Source: CAKMMH01 sp927798255 (lineage in GTDB: Bacteria; Bdellovibrionota_C; UBA2361; CAKMMH01). Taken from it: 64,000 bases of DNA. The stretch's first letter is position 1. Every line of letters starts with the position of its first letter. The stretch lies in contig JAXFOK010000010.1 in the NCBI GenBank assembly GCA_034180415.1, positions 1 to 64,000 on the forward strand. The letters are read 5' to 3'. Under the pieces are notes generated by a model. That model had not been told where the DNA came from and did not search any database. It worked only from the letters and a program-made list of their open reading frames with translations. A program made the position numbers and the translations under genes. Below are positions 44,699-54,484 of this stretch, piece after piece.

Positions 44699-44891
44699 GT
44701 TAACCTCTCTTATAAAAAAAATTTTTAAACTCATTTGATTTAAGTAAAAATAGAATCCTGTTTTATGAAGTTTTGTTTCAGTTTATTTAAGGTTTATTAT
44801 ATAACTATCTAAAAATATTATATTATTTCTAGTTTACATATTTTTGTTTTGATTCATAACTAAGGGAACAAGCTCATTTCACACTGAGATT

Positions 44892-46253
44892 TTATTTTCC
44901 AATACAAAATTTTGAAAAGATTTTTCCTAAAATATCCTCTGTATAGGTTTTTCCAATAATCTCCTCTAAGGCATTTAAAGCAATTCTTAGCTCAGAACTT
45001 ATTATTTCTAAAGGAAGATTATCATTAATTGCATTAGAGCAAGAAGATAATGCATCATACGCTTTTTTTAAACATGATAAATGTCTTTCATTTGTTACGA
45101 CAACCGAGGCTTCGCTTGCTACATATCTAGACTTAACTTCTTTTTCTAACTCATTTAGTAAAACATCAATATTTTGATTTTTTAATGCAGAAATTTTTAT
45201 AACTTTTTCATCTTTTACAAAATCTAACTTAACATCCGAAACATCAATCTTATTTTGTATAATCCAAAAATTTTTTCCTTGCTCCTTTAAAAAATTATAT
45301 AGTTTTTTACTTTCTTCAATTGAATCTTTACTTATTATTAATAAAATTAAATTTGCCCAGTCAATTTTTTTCTTTGCTAAATCAATCCCTATCCTTTCAA
45401 CTTCACTGTCTGTTTTACAAATCCCTGCTGTGTCACAAAAAATAAACTCTAACCCATTTATAGTTGCATGCTCTTCAATTAAATCTCTCGTTGTTCCTGA
45501 AATATCTGTAACAATTGCTCTCTCTTTATTTAACAATTTATTTAATAAACTACTTTTTCCAACATTAGGAATTCCTAAAATTAAAACTCTAAATCCATCT
45601 CTAACACATGCACCGTAATTAAACGTATTAATATAATTTTTTATAATCTTATTTGAATTATTTAAATCATTCTTTATTTTTTCTAAAGAGCTTGGACTAA
45701 TATCCTCTTCTGGAAAATCAATATTTGCTTCAAGCTCTGCTAAAATATCCCTTAAAGGACCACCTATTTTACTTATGGCATTTGAAAATTTACCTTCCAA
45801 ATTCTCATTAGAAAGCTTTAATGCTTCATCAGCATTAGATAAAATAACATCATTAACAGCTTCTGCTTGAACTAAGTCTAATTTTCCATTTAAGAAAGCA
45901 CGCTTAGTGAATTCTCCTGGCCCAGCAGGATCAACTCCAAGCTCATAAAGAACACTTAAAATATTTTTTACAATTAATGGATTCCCGTGAACACTAATCT
46001 CTGCAACATCCTCTCCAGTGTAACTATACGGAGCATTATAAAAAACGATAACCCCACTATCTATCTTATCTAGATTTCTTGGATTAATGATTTTTCCATA
46101 AGTTGCAACACGTTTATTATCGATAGGCGATTCCTTAGAAACAAATATTTTTTTAATAACATTTTTAGTTTCTGGTCCACTAACTCTAATAACACATATA
46201 CCAGACGGTATGACTTTAGTTGCAGGCGCTGTTATCGTTTTAAAATCTTGCAT
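44892..46253 (-). CDS. mnmE: tRNA modification GTPase MnmE
   Basis: A 453-residue GTPase that, with MnmG, adds the carboxymethylaminomethyl group to U34 of tRNAs. The N-terminal tetrahydrofolate-binding domain starts FKTITAPATKVIPSG. The G domain has G1 GIPNVGKS (227-234), the Thr of SGTTRD, G3 DTAG and G4 NKID. The C-terminal FCIGK tail with the essential Cys is intact. It lies 18 bases downstream of yidC on the same strand, the classical yidC-mnmE pair found near many bacterial origins. Confidence 0.97.
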   Translation of the reverse strand: MQDFKTITAPATKVIPSGICVIRVSGPETKNVIKKIFVSKESPIDNKRVATYGKIINPRNLDKIDSGVIVFYNAPYSYTGEDVAEISVHGNPLIVKNILSVLYELGVDPAGPGEFTKRAFLNGKLDLVQAEAVNDVILSNADEALKLSNENLEGKFSNAISKIGGPLRDILAELEANIDFPEEDISPSSLEKIKNDLNNSNKIIKNYINTFNYGACVRDGFRVLILGIPNVGKSSLLNKLLNKERAIVTDISGTTRDLIEEHATINGLEFIFCDTAGICKTDSEVERIGIDLAKKKIDWANLILLIISKDSIEESKKLYNFLKEQGKNFWIIQNKIDVSDVKLDFVKDEKVIKISALKNQNIDVLLNELEKEVKSRYVASEASVVVTNERHLSCLKKAYDALSSCSNAINDNLPLEIISSELRIALNALEEIIGKTYTEDILGKIFSKFCIGK

Positions 46254-46271
46254 ATTGTATACTTTAAGAAT

Positions 46272-48038
46272 TTATAAAAGTGTTAAAATATACGCTAGCC
46301 CATAAATTACAGCACTACCTATTAATGTTCCCTTTAATGGTGAAATCTTATCACCTTCTGCTTTTAATACTTTTTGTTGAACAATAGAAATCAAATTATT
46401 TGTTAACCAATATAATACTAAACCAGATGGAAATGGACTAACTATAAAAATTACAGTAAATATAATAGGCGTTATAAGCATTGCTTTTCTTTGCGCTGGA
46501 TCACCAACTGTTGGTGTAGTTAATTGTTGAATAAACATACTTAACCCCATAAGTAATATCATCACGGGGACACCAATACCAAATACATGCAACTCCTCTT
46601 TTACAGATAAGTCAGTAATCCATAAAGCAAAAGGAGCTTGTCTAATATCTATAGAATTAAGTAAAGCTGAATATAAGCCAAAAAATACTGGTATTTGAAT
46701 AAATATTGGAATGCAACCACTTAATGGATTAACATTATATTTCTTATAAAGCTCCATCGTCTGTCTTTGCATTTCAGCTGGATCTTTTCCATACTTATTC
46801 CTAAGCTCTTGCATTTTAGGTTGCAAGTCTGACATCTTCTTCATTGATTTTATGCTAGTTGATGTCAAAGGTAAAAATAATAATTTAATAACTAAAGTTA
46901 ATAGAATAATCGCTAAACCATAATTTCCTAAAATTTTGTAAAAGAATTTTAAAACACTATGTAACGGAGCTGCAATAAATGTGAAAAATCCAAAATTAAT
47001 ACTTTTCTCAAGACTATATCCTTCACTAACTAATATGTCCTTATCTCTTGGGCCTGCGTAAACCCTAATATTTCTAGACTCGGAAGATAATTTTCCCTGC
47101 AAAACTAAATTGCCATTTACAACTCCATAACGAGTATTATTACCCGTAGCTTGAGGAATAAGAATATTTGCAAAATATTTATAACCAGCACTTAGCCATA
47201 TATTATCACCTAGATCAACAATAGGTGCATAATCACTTGGTAATTTATAAGAGTTTATGCTATCAACATTTGTTTTTTTATCTCTTAATAAATATAAAAT
47301 TGAAAACTCATTATAACGATCTACATCAATATTATTTAAAGCATTATTCCATTCTATCCAAGCATTATCCGTATTTGACAATGTAGGAAAAGATACATCA
47401 AAAAGATATGAATCAGTTTTTAGTGTTATAACTTTCTTTAAATTATCAGCATCAGAAGTTAACACGATTTGTGCATCACCTTGGATCTCAAAAGTATTTT
47501 CATCAATTTTATTAACATTATTACTATTAAGACTAAAACTATATTTTACTAAATCATCTCTTTTTCCATTATCATAAATTAACGCTAATGGATATAAACC
47601 ATTTGGTTTTACATCTATAAGCTCAACAAGCTCTTGAGAATCTACTGCCTTGTGATACTTTCTTAATTTATATGATATAATCCTTCCGCCAAGTTCTGAA
47701 ATTTCGATTTCGGCAACATTTGTAATAAACTTCTTTGAAGCTTCGCGCAACTCTTCTAATGTTGGAATACGTTGTTTTTCAACATTATTGTTAACCTGAA
47801 CTAGATTTGAGTTACTGTTAGCATTATTGTTATTAACATTATTAATATTTAAATTTTGATTTGCCACTTGATTATTTGCTACATTTGCTTGATTAACACC
47901 TGCTTGATTCGTAGCTTGAACATTATTTAAATTTTGATTATTAACAATTGGCTTAGGCACAAACATATTCATATACATTACGGTAACAATAACGCTTAAA
48001 ACTATGGCCATTGCTAATCTTTTCGAATTATCATTCAT
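46272..48038 (-). CDS. yidC: Membrane protein insertase YidC
   Basis: A 588-residue insertase of the Gram-negative type: N-terminal span (8-26), an Asn-rich linker (about 33-85, with repeated NNV/ANQ units), the large periplasmic beta domain (about 90-345), and the conserved five-span core with FFTFIAAPLHSVLKFFYKIL and the hydrophilic groove region KPMQELRNKYG-like (LQPKMQELRNKYGKDPAEMQ). It folds and inserts membrane proteins with or without SecYEG. The Asn-rich linker is longer than usual and may reflect AT bias. Confidence 0.96.
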   Translation of the reverse strand: MNDNSKRLAMAIVLSVIVTVMYMNMFVPKPIVNNQNLNNVQATNQAGVNQANVANNQVANQNLNINNVNNNNANSNSNLVQVNNNVEKQRIPTLEELREASKKFITNVAEIEISELGGRIISYKLRKYHKAVDSQELVELIDVKPNGLYPLALIYDNGKRDDLVKYSFSLNSNNVNKIDENTFEIQGDAQIVLTSDADNLKKVITLKTDSYLFDVSFPTLSNTDNAWIEWNNALNNIDVDRYNEFSILYLLRDKKTNVDSINSYKLPSDYAPIVDLGDNIWLSAGYKYFANILIPQATGNNTRYGVVNGNLVLQGKLSSESRNIRVYAGPRDKDILVSEGYSLEKSINFGFFTFIAAPLHSVLKFFYKILGNYGLAIILLTLVIKLLFLPLTSTSIKSMKKMSDLQPKMQELRNKYGKDPAEMQRQTMELYKKYNVNPLSGCIPIFIQIPVFFGLYSALLNSIDIRQAPFALWITDLSVKEELHVFGIGVPVMILLMGLSMFIQQLTTPTVGDPAQRKAMLITPIIFTVIFIVSPFPSGLVLYWLTNNLISIVQQKVLKAEGDKISPLKGTLIGSAVIYGLAYILTLL

Positions 48039-48147
48039 AATATAAATATCCTATCAAAAATATTAAAAAATCTTTCTTGGGTAATATTAAAAATCTATTA
48101 ATACATAAGTGTATAAAATAACATAATTTTTTACGATCTTCCAATAG

Positions 48148-48801
48148 TTAAAAGACAAGTTTTAGTACAAAATGCATAATTGGTAAAATAATCTTGGAAA
48201 AACAATTACTAAAAACAAATAATAACAAGATTATAAAACCATATTTCTCTGTTTTTGAGTAGTAAAAAGCAAACTTTCTAGGAAGCAGCGCATTAACGAC
48301 TCTCCCTCCATCTAAAGGAAGGATTGGAATTAAATTAAATACCATAAGAATAACATTTATAACAACTGCTGTTTGAAAATAAGGGATAATAAATGATGAT
48401 ACTATTTCAAATAAGTAATAATCCCAAAACATATTTAAGACTACAATTATTTTTAATAAAATATAAGAAATTATAGCCAGAAATAAGTTTACAAGAGGCC
48501 CGGCAAGTGCAACTATCCCCATTCCCTTCCTTGGAGATTTAAAATACATTGGATTAATCGGAACAGGTTTTGCGCCTCCTATAATAAATGGTGAATGTAC
48601 TAGAATTAACATAAGTGGAAATAGGATAGTCATGTATAAGTCAATATGAACTATAGGATTTAAACTAAGCCTACCTAATCTTTTAGCAGTATTATCACCT
48701 AATTTTAATGCCACAAATCCATGAGCTATTTCATGCAAAATAACACTAATAAGAAGAGGAATTAAAAAAATTGACAATTCATAAATCTTATTTAAACTCA
48801 T
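48148..48801 (-). CDS. Site-2 protease family (M50) membrane metallopeptidase
   Basis: A 217-residue intramembrane zinc protease-like protein. The zinc motif H23-E24-I-A-H27 lies in the first span and the third ligand in NLIPILPLDGGRVV near 163-176. GPLVNLFLAI and GGAKPVPINP complete the family pattern for the rhomboid-size S2P/YwhC-like branch. It lacks PDZ and CBS domains, so it is the short form. The substrate is unknown. The gene stands alone, divergent from the PMT gene. Confidence 0.92.
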   Translation of the reverse strand: MSLNKIYELSIFLIPLLISVILHEIAHGFVALKLGDNTAKRLGRLSLNPIVHIDLYMTILFPLMLILVHSPFIIGGAKPVPINPMYFKSPRKGMGIVALAGPLVNLFLAIISYILLKIIVVLNMFWDYYLFEIVSSFIIPYFQTAVVINVILMVFNLIPILPLDGGRVVNALLPRKFAFYYSKTEKYGFIILLLFVFSNCFSKIILPIMHFVLKLVF

Positions 48802-48871
48802 AGTTAAAAAGTTTATTTAATATTTTTTAATATGACAAGAATATTGTAATTTTTTATTTTATGAGTTTTAT

Positions 48872-50857
48872 ATGCATTTAAATAAAGAGCGTTTGTTATC
48901 ACTTCTTTGTATTGTTTTAGTAACTACTGTATCCTTTTTCACATATTTTCATAACAGAGATTCTTACAATAAATTTATCTGGGATGAACATTATCATGTT
49001 GCAAGCGCACAAAAATACATAAATCATATAGTTTTTATGGAACCCCACCCACCTTTTGGAAAAATGCTCATAGCTTGGGGAGAACAACTTCTTAAATATA
49101 ATGACAAAAACGATCAATTATTAAAAAAAATGAAAGCAGATGGCGCTGATTTACCTCAAAAATTTTCTTTTGCAGGTTACAGATTTTTTCCAATGCTCCT
49201 TGCGTGGCTTCTTGCCCCCCTTCTCTTTTTAGTCTTTAAAAACATTACAAAAAGTAAGCTTTTAGCTTTTTGCTTCTCTTTGTTTTATGCATTTGATAAT
49301 GCTATGATTATTCATTTTAGAGCCGCAATGTTAGACTCTACATTGCTATTTTTTATGACTCTAAATTTGTATTTGTGTCTTCTTATAAGAGATAAAATCA
49401 TTACTAGTTCTTCTAATAGTAGTTTCACCAAAGGCAACATCAGTATAATAATTTTTACAATATTACTAGGCGTAAGTTTTGCCTTAATACTTACTACAAA
49501 AGTTACAGGACTTATAAATATTATTTTCCCTATTTATTTAATTTTCTTAGGATATAAACATAAGTTTAACTTTTTAAAATATATTCTAATCTTTTTAATA
49601 TCTTTCTTTATTACTTACTTTACCGTTTGGGAATATCATTTTGCAAATGGTACAAAAATCATATCTTCCCTTGATGCAAAAGGTTATTTTATTAAAAATA
49701 ATGAAAAGATAAAAAATATATTAGATAACAAGCAGGGAGCTAAGTTAGCCAATTTTTTTACAATGTTTAAACACAATGCATTTGGTTTTGTAAAACAATA
49801 TGAAGCAGGTGTTCCAAAACTTAATTTATGTTCTGAAAAAGAAAACGGAAGTCCTTTTTATATGTGGCCCGTTGGAGCTCGAGCAATTCAATACGTTCAA
49901 AGCACTCAAAATCAAAAAACCAAGTATTTATACCTTCAATCAAACCCTGTTGTTTGGGCTATAGGACTTATCGGTATTATTATTGGCGTTAGCATTTTAA
50001 TAATTTCTTGTTTTGATAAATTACAAATTATAGATGATAATGATAAAGATGTTTTTATCGTTTTATTGTTATCCTATCTTGGTTATATGTCGGCAATAGG
50101 ATTAATTAATAGAGTAATGTATTTATATCATTACTTCCCTGCTTTATTATTTTCACTATTTATCGCTGCAATGCTTATTAAAAATATTAATAAAATCTTT
50201 TGCTTTAAAGTATCAAAGATTTTTAAAATTTCATTAATTAGTTTTTTATGCATATTATCAATTATAGCATTTTTTATATACTCACCTCTTACTTACTATA
50301 AAGAAATACCTACTAATGATATAAGTAAATTAGCTCTTAACCCTGCATGGGATTTAAAATGTCCTGGCTGCGAAAGAACAAACCATCTAGCAAACCCAAT
50401 CGAAAGAAAAGCAAGTGATAGGGTGTTTGAAGTTAATTTACAAATTGATGATGTCGATTCCTTTTATGTTCAACAAGATTGGGGAGAACCAAAAATTGGA
50501 AAAAGTGTTGTCGACAAGGAAGTTTTGTTAAATAACAAAAAATTTGGACGCATTTTTGGATTACATGCAAACTCTAAAGTTAAATACAGATTAAAAGGAC
50601 GCTATAAATCTTTTTCAATAGGCGCTGGACTTCCCGATTATTTACAAAAAGAAGACGGCGAACTAGGAAGTGTTATTTTTAAAATTTTAGGCGATGGCAG
50701 GGTTTTGTGGCAATCTAATATAATGAAATCTGGAGATAAGGCAGCATTTGCAAATGTTAATGTTAGTAATATAAACATATTAGAGATTGTTATGGAAGGA
50801 ACTGGTGATGGTATAAATTTTGACCACGGTGTTTGGGTAGACCCTAAATTATTCTAA
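48872..50857 (+). CDS. PMT-type glycosyltransferase fused to an NPCBM domain
   Basis: A 661-residue membrane protein. N-terminal part: GT39/PMT-family polytopic domain with the catalytic WDEHYHVASAQKYI (DE at 38-39) and EPHPPFGKM (57-65), then about nine spans to residue 470 and a conserved cluster RVMYLYHYFPALLF. Such enzymes transfer mannose or another sugar from a polyprenyl phosphate to an acceptor on the outer face of the membrane. C-terminal residues about 525-660 form an NPCBM carbohydrate-binding domain (GLHANSKVKYRLKGRYKSF, VIFKILGDGRVLWQS, GDGINFDHGVWVDPKL). That fusion suggests transfer to, or recognition of, a glycan acceptor. Confidence 0.85.
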   Translation: MHLNKERLLSLLCIVLVTTVSFFTYFHNRDSYNKFIWDEHYHVASAQKYINHIVFMEPHPPFGKMLIAWGEQLLKYNDKNDQLLKKMKADGADLPQKFSFAGYRFFPMLLAWLLAPLLFLVFKNITKSKLLAFCFSLFYAFDNAMIIHFRAAMLDSTLLFFMTLNLYLCLLIRDKIITSSSNSSFTKGNISIIIFTILLGVSFALILTTKVTGLINIIFPIYLIFLGYKHKFNFLKYILIFLISFFITYFTVWEYHFANGTKIISSLDAKGYFIKNNEKIKNILDNKQGAKLANFFTMFKHNAFGFVKQYEAGVPKLNLCSEKENGSPFYMWPVGARAIQYVQSTQNQKTKYLYLQSNPVVWAIGLIGIIIGVSILIISCFDKLQIIDDNDKDVFIVLLLSYLGYMSAIGLINRVMYLYHYFPALLFSLFIAAMLIKNINKIFCFKVSKIFKISLISFLCILSIIAFFIYSPLTYYKEIPTNDISKLALNPAWDLKCPGCERTNHLANPIERKASDRVFEVNLQIDDVDSFYVQQDWGEPKIGKSVVDKEVLLNNKKFGRIFGLHANSKVKYRLKGRYKSFSIGAGLPDYLQKEDGELGSVIFKILGDGRVLWQSNIMKSGDKAAFANVNVSNINILEIVMEGTGDGINFDHGVWVDPKLF

Positions 50858-51006
50858 AAAATAAATCTTTACTTTTTTAGTAAATAACCTTATCCTAAAG
50901 TCTCGATTTTTATAGGAGAGATTTCTTCTTAGAGTTTTTCCTACATTAGGTTCAAACGGATGCTTTTGTATCCTTAACATATTTTTCACGAAAGGTTCAT
51001 ATAATA

Positions 51007-51504
51007 ATGGATTCTAAAGAGATCTTGGATGCTTATTCCATGTTCGATTTAGATGAGCAAGTATTTCTAGTCCATCTTGCGCGATTTTCAAGAGTTGCGA
51101 GTAACCAAGGAATTTGCGATGATGTAAGAAAAATACTTTCGCTCATTCGTCGTCTAAGAGGAGTCCTTAACAATGTTAAGCCAAAAAATCTCCAGCCCCC
51201 TGCTATCTTGAGGCATAAGAGGTTTTTATACCTTACAAGTCAAGGACTAAGCACTATCTTAGAGCTCTCCGAGAACAAACTGGTTAAAGCCCTTTTACAA
51301 AGTCAGTGCGACTTCATTGAATCAGCTTTCTATTGTTTTGATGAGTATGACGACATCTGTATTGATGAGCATGACGACATCGATACTGTTGAAAGCAAAG
51401 TAGAAGCCTTTCTACTTAAAGTTAATGAAATCAATAGCGATGCACAAAAGTACACATTTGCAGATTTTGCAAATGTCATTTGTACTCAATACATAGCTTC
51501 CTAG
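51007..51504 (+). CDS. Unrecognised soluble protein, higher GC, with internal tandem repeat
   Basis: A 165-residue protein without signal or membrane span. It is mostly alpha-helical with an acidic stretch near 113-130 encoded by a 24-base tandem repeat (51340-51357 and 51364-51381 agree at 17 of 18 positions), giving DEYDDICIDEHDDIDT. ACGAAAGG lies 13 bases before the ATG. GC content exceeds that of the flanking genes and it has its own terminator, as do the genes at 435 and 4774. I recognise no family. Its long leader (50858-51006) has several short hairpins. Confidence 0.7.
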   Translation: MDSKEILDAYSMFDLDEQVFLVHLARFSRVASNQGICDDVRKILSLIRRLRGVLNNVKPKNLQPPAILRHKRFLYLTSQGLSTILELSENKLVKALLQSQCDFIESAFYCFDEYDDICIDEHDDIDTVESKVEAFLLKVNEINSDAQKYTFADFANVICTQYIAS

Positions 51505-51518
51505 ATTTTGTCGTAATT

Positions 51519-51556
51519 AAGCGTTAAGTCGATTTTTCGACTTGGCGCTTTTTTTT
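51519..51556 (+). terminator. Terminator of the 51007 gene
   Basis: AAGCGTTAAGTCGA (51519-51532) pairs with TCGACTTGGCGCTT (51537-51550), with two G-T pairs, and runs into a stretch of eight T. A very strong hairpin. Confidence 0.88.
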
Positions 51557-51573
51557 ATTATCTTTACTATAAA

Positions 51574-52206
51574 TTAAGAATCGTACTTATGATCATCAAG
51601 CCCGAAAAAGTATGATATAAAATTCTTGAATGCATTGATAATATTATCAGCGCCAAAACCACTCGCAACAAGATTACTCTTTAATATTATTGGTAATTGT
51701 GAAAGAGTTATTTCTTGGAAAACACATATTAAAAATACACTTAACATAATTAGCAATATGAATAGTATATGAAAAATTATACTAATTCCGACTAATTTCC
51801 TTATTTTTTTACTAAACACTCCTAAAGGAATAATAACTGGTAAAAGAAGTGATAACAAAGAATAATCTCTTGAATCAAAAAAAGTTCCTGTAACAATAAT
51901 AAGAACTGTTATAATATACCCTAAAAATCCTGATAATAACCCAGCGTAGAAAATTTGAAGAATAAATTCGTTACCTTTAAATAAAAACAATGAAACAATA
52001 AAATATGAAACAACAAATAGAATTAATGTAAGAATACAGCCAAAAGAAAATTTTAAAAGGGCCCTTGCCTCTTCTTGTTCATTTAATTTTGCAACCATAT
52101 TTTTTGCATTTTTAAGGCGTTCATCTTTTACTTCTTGACTTCCTCTTGTAAGATTTGTTGATAATGCATCTTTATTAACTGTAGAATTTACATTAAGGTT
52201 TACCAT
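51574..52206 (-). CDS. Unrecognised membrane protein, four spans
   Basis: A 210-residue protein. A polar N-terminal arm of about 50 residues with a helix rich in Lys, Glu and Ala precedes hydrophobic segments near 52-72, 80-105, 117-130 and 140-165, and a polar tail ending in LDDHKYDS. It lacks conserved motifs I know. It starts with ATG after AGGAGTTTTTTAT. It faces the tail of the 51007 gene. Function unknown. Confidence 0.6.
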   Translation of the reverse strand: MVNLNVNSTVNKDALSTNLTRGSQEVKDERLKNAKNMVAKLNEQEEARALLKFSFGCILTLILFVVSYFIVSLFLFKGNEFILQIFYAGLLSGFLGYIITVLIIVTGTFFDSRDYSLLSLLLPVIIPLGVFSKKIRKLVGISIIFHILFILLIMLSVFLICVFQEITLSQLPIILKSNLVASGFGADNIINAFKNFISYFFGLDDHKYDS

Positions 52207-52272
52207 ATAAAAAACTCCTATTAGTTTTAAATAAGTGCGTTTTTATGATAGTAATATCGGAATATTATTTTT

Positions 52273-52677
52273 TTAACTAAATTCATTTTCCATATCACTT
52301 TTTTTCCATATAATCTCAACCTTTTTAGGAAACCCTAAGAAAGAATTCTTATAATGTATAAAAATAAAATCACTTCTAATAGTTTTTATACGTCTTCTTT
52401 TTAAAATTGCATAATTTTCACTTATATAAATTCTAATCCCTCTTTCTATATGACTAATTTTATTATCATTTATTGTTTCAAAAATAGGATAAAGCATTGC
52501 ATTTTTTATATGTCTTGTCTTAACCTCAACAAAAATAAGCTCTCCTTTTTTAAAACCAACAATATCAAGCTCTGAAACTTTATTTCTAACGTTAACTTTT
52601 TCTATATAATATCCTTGTTTTTTAAGATACCTACAAGCTTCTCTTTCCCCCCATTTCCCAATATATGCCAAAGTCAT
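52273..52677 (-). CDS. yraN: YraN / UPF0102 nuclease-fold protein
   Basis: A 134-residue member of UPF0102, with the PD-(D/E)XK fold. The start at 52677 (TLAYIGKWGEREACRYLKKQ) is chosen because family members begin just there; in-frame codons upstream overlap rnhB and do not look like coding sequence. Active-site-like residues are E12 in GEREA, E36-L-D38 in VSELDIV, and E51-V-K53 in LIFVEVKTR. Its first 47 bases overlap the end of rnhB, so the two are translationally coupled, a common neighbour pair. The biological role is not established; a DNA-processing function is likely. Confidence 0.88.
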   Translation of the reverse strand: MTLAYIGKWGEREACRYLKKQGYYIEKVNVRNKVSELDIVGFKKGELIFVEVKTRHIKNAMLYPIFETINDNKISHIERGIRIYISENYAILKRRRIKTIRSDFIFIHYKNSFLGFPKKVEIIWKKSDMENEFS

Positions 52678-53308
52678 GTGAATTTTTATTTTCTTTTTGA
52701 TACAAAACAACGTTTTCTTTATAATTTTCAAAAAATGAATTTGATTCTGTAAATTCTTTGACTCCCCTAAAGGCTTGCCTGTGAAATTTTGTTGGGCCGT
52801 ATTGCTTAATAACTTCAATGTGTGCTTTTGTTGGGTATCCTGCATGTTTTTCAAAACCGTATTGTGGATAATTTCTTGCTAACTCTTTCATATAGTTATC
52901 ACGCCATACCTTTGCAATAATTGAAGCTGCAGATATTTCTTTGCAAAGTAAATCTCCCTTAACCACTGTTTCTTGAGGAATTTTAGTATCAATTTTTTGA
53001 TTACCATCTATTAAAAGATAATCTGCACCTACTTTTTCAGCTGCTATTTTCATACCATACAAAGTAGCACCTAAGATATTTTTTTCTTCAATGATGTCAG
53101 GTCCAATACTAACAATAACCCATGAAAAAGCATTATTTTTTATTTCACTAGATAATATTTCGCGTTTTTTAGGAGAAAGTTTCTTAGAATCGGTAATATC
53201 ATTATTATTATAATCTCCTAATATTACAGCACTTATTACTACTGGTCCTACTAGTGGGCCACGTCCTACCTCATCAATTCCCGCTATTAATTTTTTTTCA
53301 ATTATCAT
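52631..53308 (-). CDS. rnhB: Ribonuclease HII
   Basis: A 225-residue enzyme that removes RNA from RNA-DNA hybrids and single ribonucleotides from DNA. The catalytic D12-E13 pair is in AGIDEVGRGPLVGPVV (10-24); the other acidic residues lie in LLIDGNQ (about 99) and SIIAKVWRDNYM. Length and C-terminal YGFEKHAGYPTKAHIEVIKQ are typical. It overlaps yraN downstream. The last 25 residues beyond the core are variable. Confidence 0.96.
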   Translation of the reverse strand: MIIEKKLIAGIDEVGRGPLVGPVVISAVILGDYNNNDITDSKKLSPKKREILSSEIKNNAFSWVIVSIGPDIIEEKNILGATLYGMKIAAEKVGADYLLIDGNQKIDTKIPQETVVKGDLLCKEISAASIIAKVWRDNYMKELARNYPQYGFEKHAGYPTKAHIEVIKQYGPTKFHRQAFRGVKEFTESNSFFENYKENVVLYQKENKNSHDFGIYWEMGGKRSL

Positions 53309-53388
53309 ATACTTATTTTATTATCTTTCCGATATAAAATACAGAGAGTTAATGTTTTTTAATACGTTTTTGCTTTAGGAGTTTTATA

Positions 53389-54189
53389 ATGACTGATAAC
53401 AATAAAGAGAATATAAAGGTAGCAGAAAGAAACGCATCAAGTGCATATAAAAAATTCAGAACAAAAGAAGAATCAAATAATGAATTAGTAGAAAATGCTG
53501 ATATTAAAAAACATTTAGATGAAAGATTAAGGTTTTTACATCAAAGAGCAATGCTAATTGAAGAAAGAATGTTTAAGCTTGATGAAGGAAAATTTTTTAG
53601 AGCTTGCATTTTTGGAAGTGCAAGAATAAAAGACGGTAACCCGACTTACAAAAGTGTTTATGAGCTTGCTAGACTCTTAGCAAGAGAAGGAATTGATGTA
53701 CTAACAGGGGGTGGCCCAGGACTTATGGAAGCTGGAAACCGCGGTGCAAGGGCTGGGCAACAAGAAAGTCACAATTCAAGCCTTTCTTTTGGATTGCCAA
53801 TTCAGTTAGATTTTGAACCAGCCCCAAATATGCACCTAGATGTTAGAAGACATCATTATCGTTTTTCATACAGATTAGACGATTTTATGAGACTTTCTAA
53901 CATTGTAATCTGCACACCTGGTGGAATCGGAACACTATTAGAGCTATTTTTTAGCTGGCAACTAGTTCAAGTAAGACATATTAAAAGACGTCTTATCATC
54001 TTACTAGATAAAAAATTCTGGAAAGGACTTATTGATTGGATGCATGAGGAGCCTAATTTTAGGCAACTTATAAGTGATAAAGATTTTGATTTTGTATATA
54101 TGGTAGATACCCCTCAAGAAGCACTAGAGATTGTAATGCCTGAATATCAAAAGTTTTTGGATTCTAAAAAAGAAAATAAGAAAAACTAA
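53389..54189 (+). CDS. LOG / TIGR00730-like family protein
   Basis: A 266-residue protein. A polar N-terminal arm (1-60) precedes a Rossmann core: FGSARIKDG (75-83), GGGPGLMEAGNRGA (107-120) and PGGIGTLLE (177-185), the two motifs that bind the nucleotide phosphate in LOG (cytokinin-activating 5'-monophosphate phosphoribohydrolase) and nucleotide 5'-monophosphate nucleosidases. Predicted activity is hydrolysis of a nucleoside 5'-monophosphate. AGGAG precedes the ATG by 8 bases. Whether it makes cytokinin or serves nucleotide salvage cannot be told. Confidence 0.88.
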   Translation: MTDNNKENIKVAERNASSAYKKFRTKEESNNELVENADIKKHLDERLRFLHQRAMLIEERMFKLDEGKFFRACIFGSARIKDGNPTYKSVYELARLLAREGIDVLTGGGPGLMEAGNRGARAGQQESHNSSLSFGLPIQLDFEPAPNMHLDVRRHHYRFSYRLDDFMRLSNIVICTPGGIGTLLELFFSWQLVQVRHIKRRLIILLDKKFWKGLIDWMHEEPNFRQLISDKDFDFVYMVDTPQEALEIVMPEYQKFLDSKKENKKN

Positions 54190-54208
54190 TGGAAATTAAA
54201 GAAAAGAA

Positions 54209-54316
54209 GGACCTAGAGCGTTATGCTCTTCATGGTCCAACTTTATATTTACACTTTTTAACCCTCCTCCTAAGGCTACACCCGATTTTCCTCAGTGAAA
54301 CCGGATGCGCCTTAGG
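54209..54316. other. Two hairpins in a GC-rich intergenic patch after the LOG gene
   Basis: Hairpin 1: GGACC...GGTCC (54209-54238) with an inner AGAGC/GCTCT. Hairpin 2: CCTAAGGC (54269-54276) with GCCTTAGG (54309-54316) and a further partial pairing ACACCCG/CGGATG inside, followed by TCTTTTAC. Neither has a clean U tract. The patch is GC-richer than the surroundings. No coding sequence that I accept. Perhaps a structured RNA or a mobile remnant. Confidence 0.45.
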
Positions 54317-54484
54317 TCTTTTACTATTAACTAATCACAAATTTTTTACGACGAATCCATCTTTCGTCTAAATATTGTGAAAAATTTTTAGTTTAACACA
54401 AAAAAACCGTCACAACGAGTCGAACTTCTTCATGAAGCCACGCCTCCCTTCCTCATTATTTATTTTATCGAAAATATAAATAAT

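Noticed and set aside
52678..52854. A longer YraN beginning at 52854
   Set aside because: The extra 59 residues overlap rnhB and look like antisense-free noise; family members begin at the chosen methionine.
54189..54371. A + strand frame of 60 codons overlapping the LOG stop codon
   Set aside because: It runs through two strong hairpins and its translation has no protein character; better read as a structured non-coding patch.
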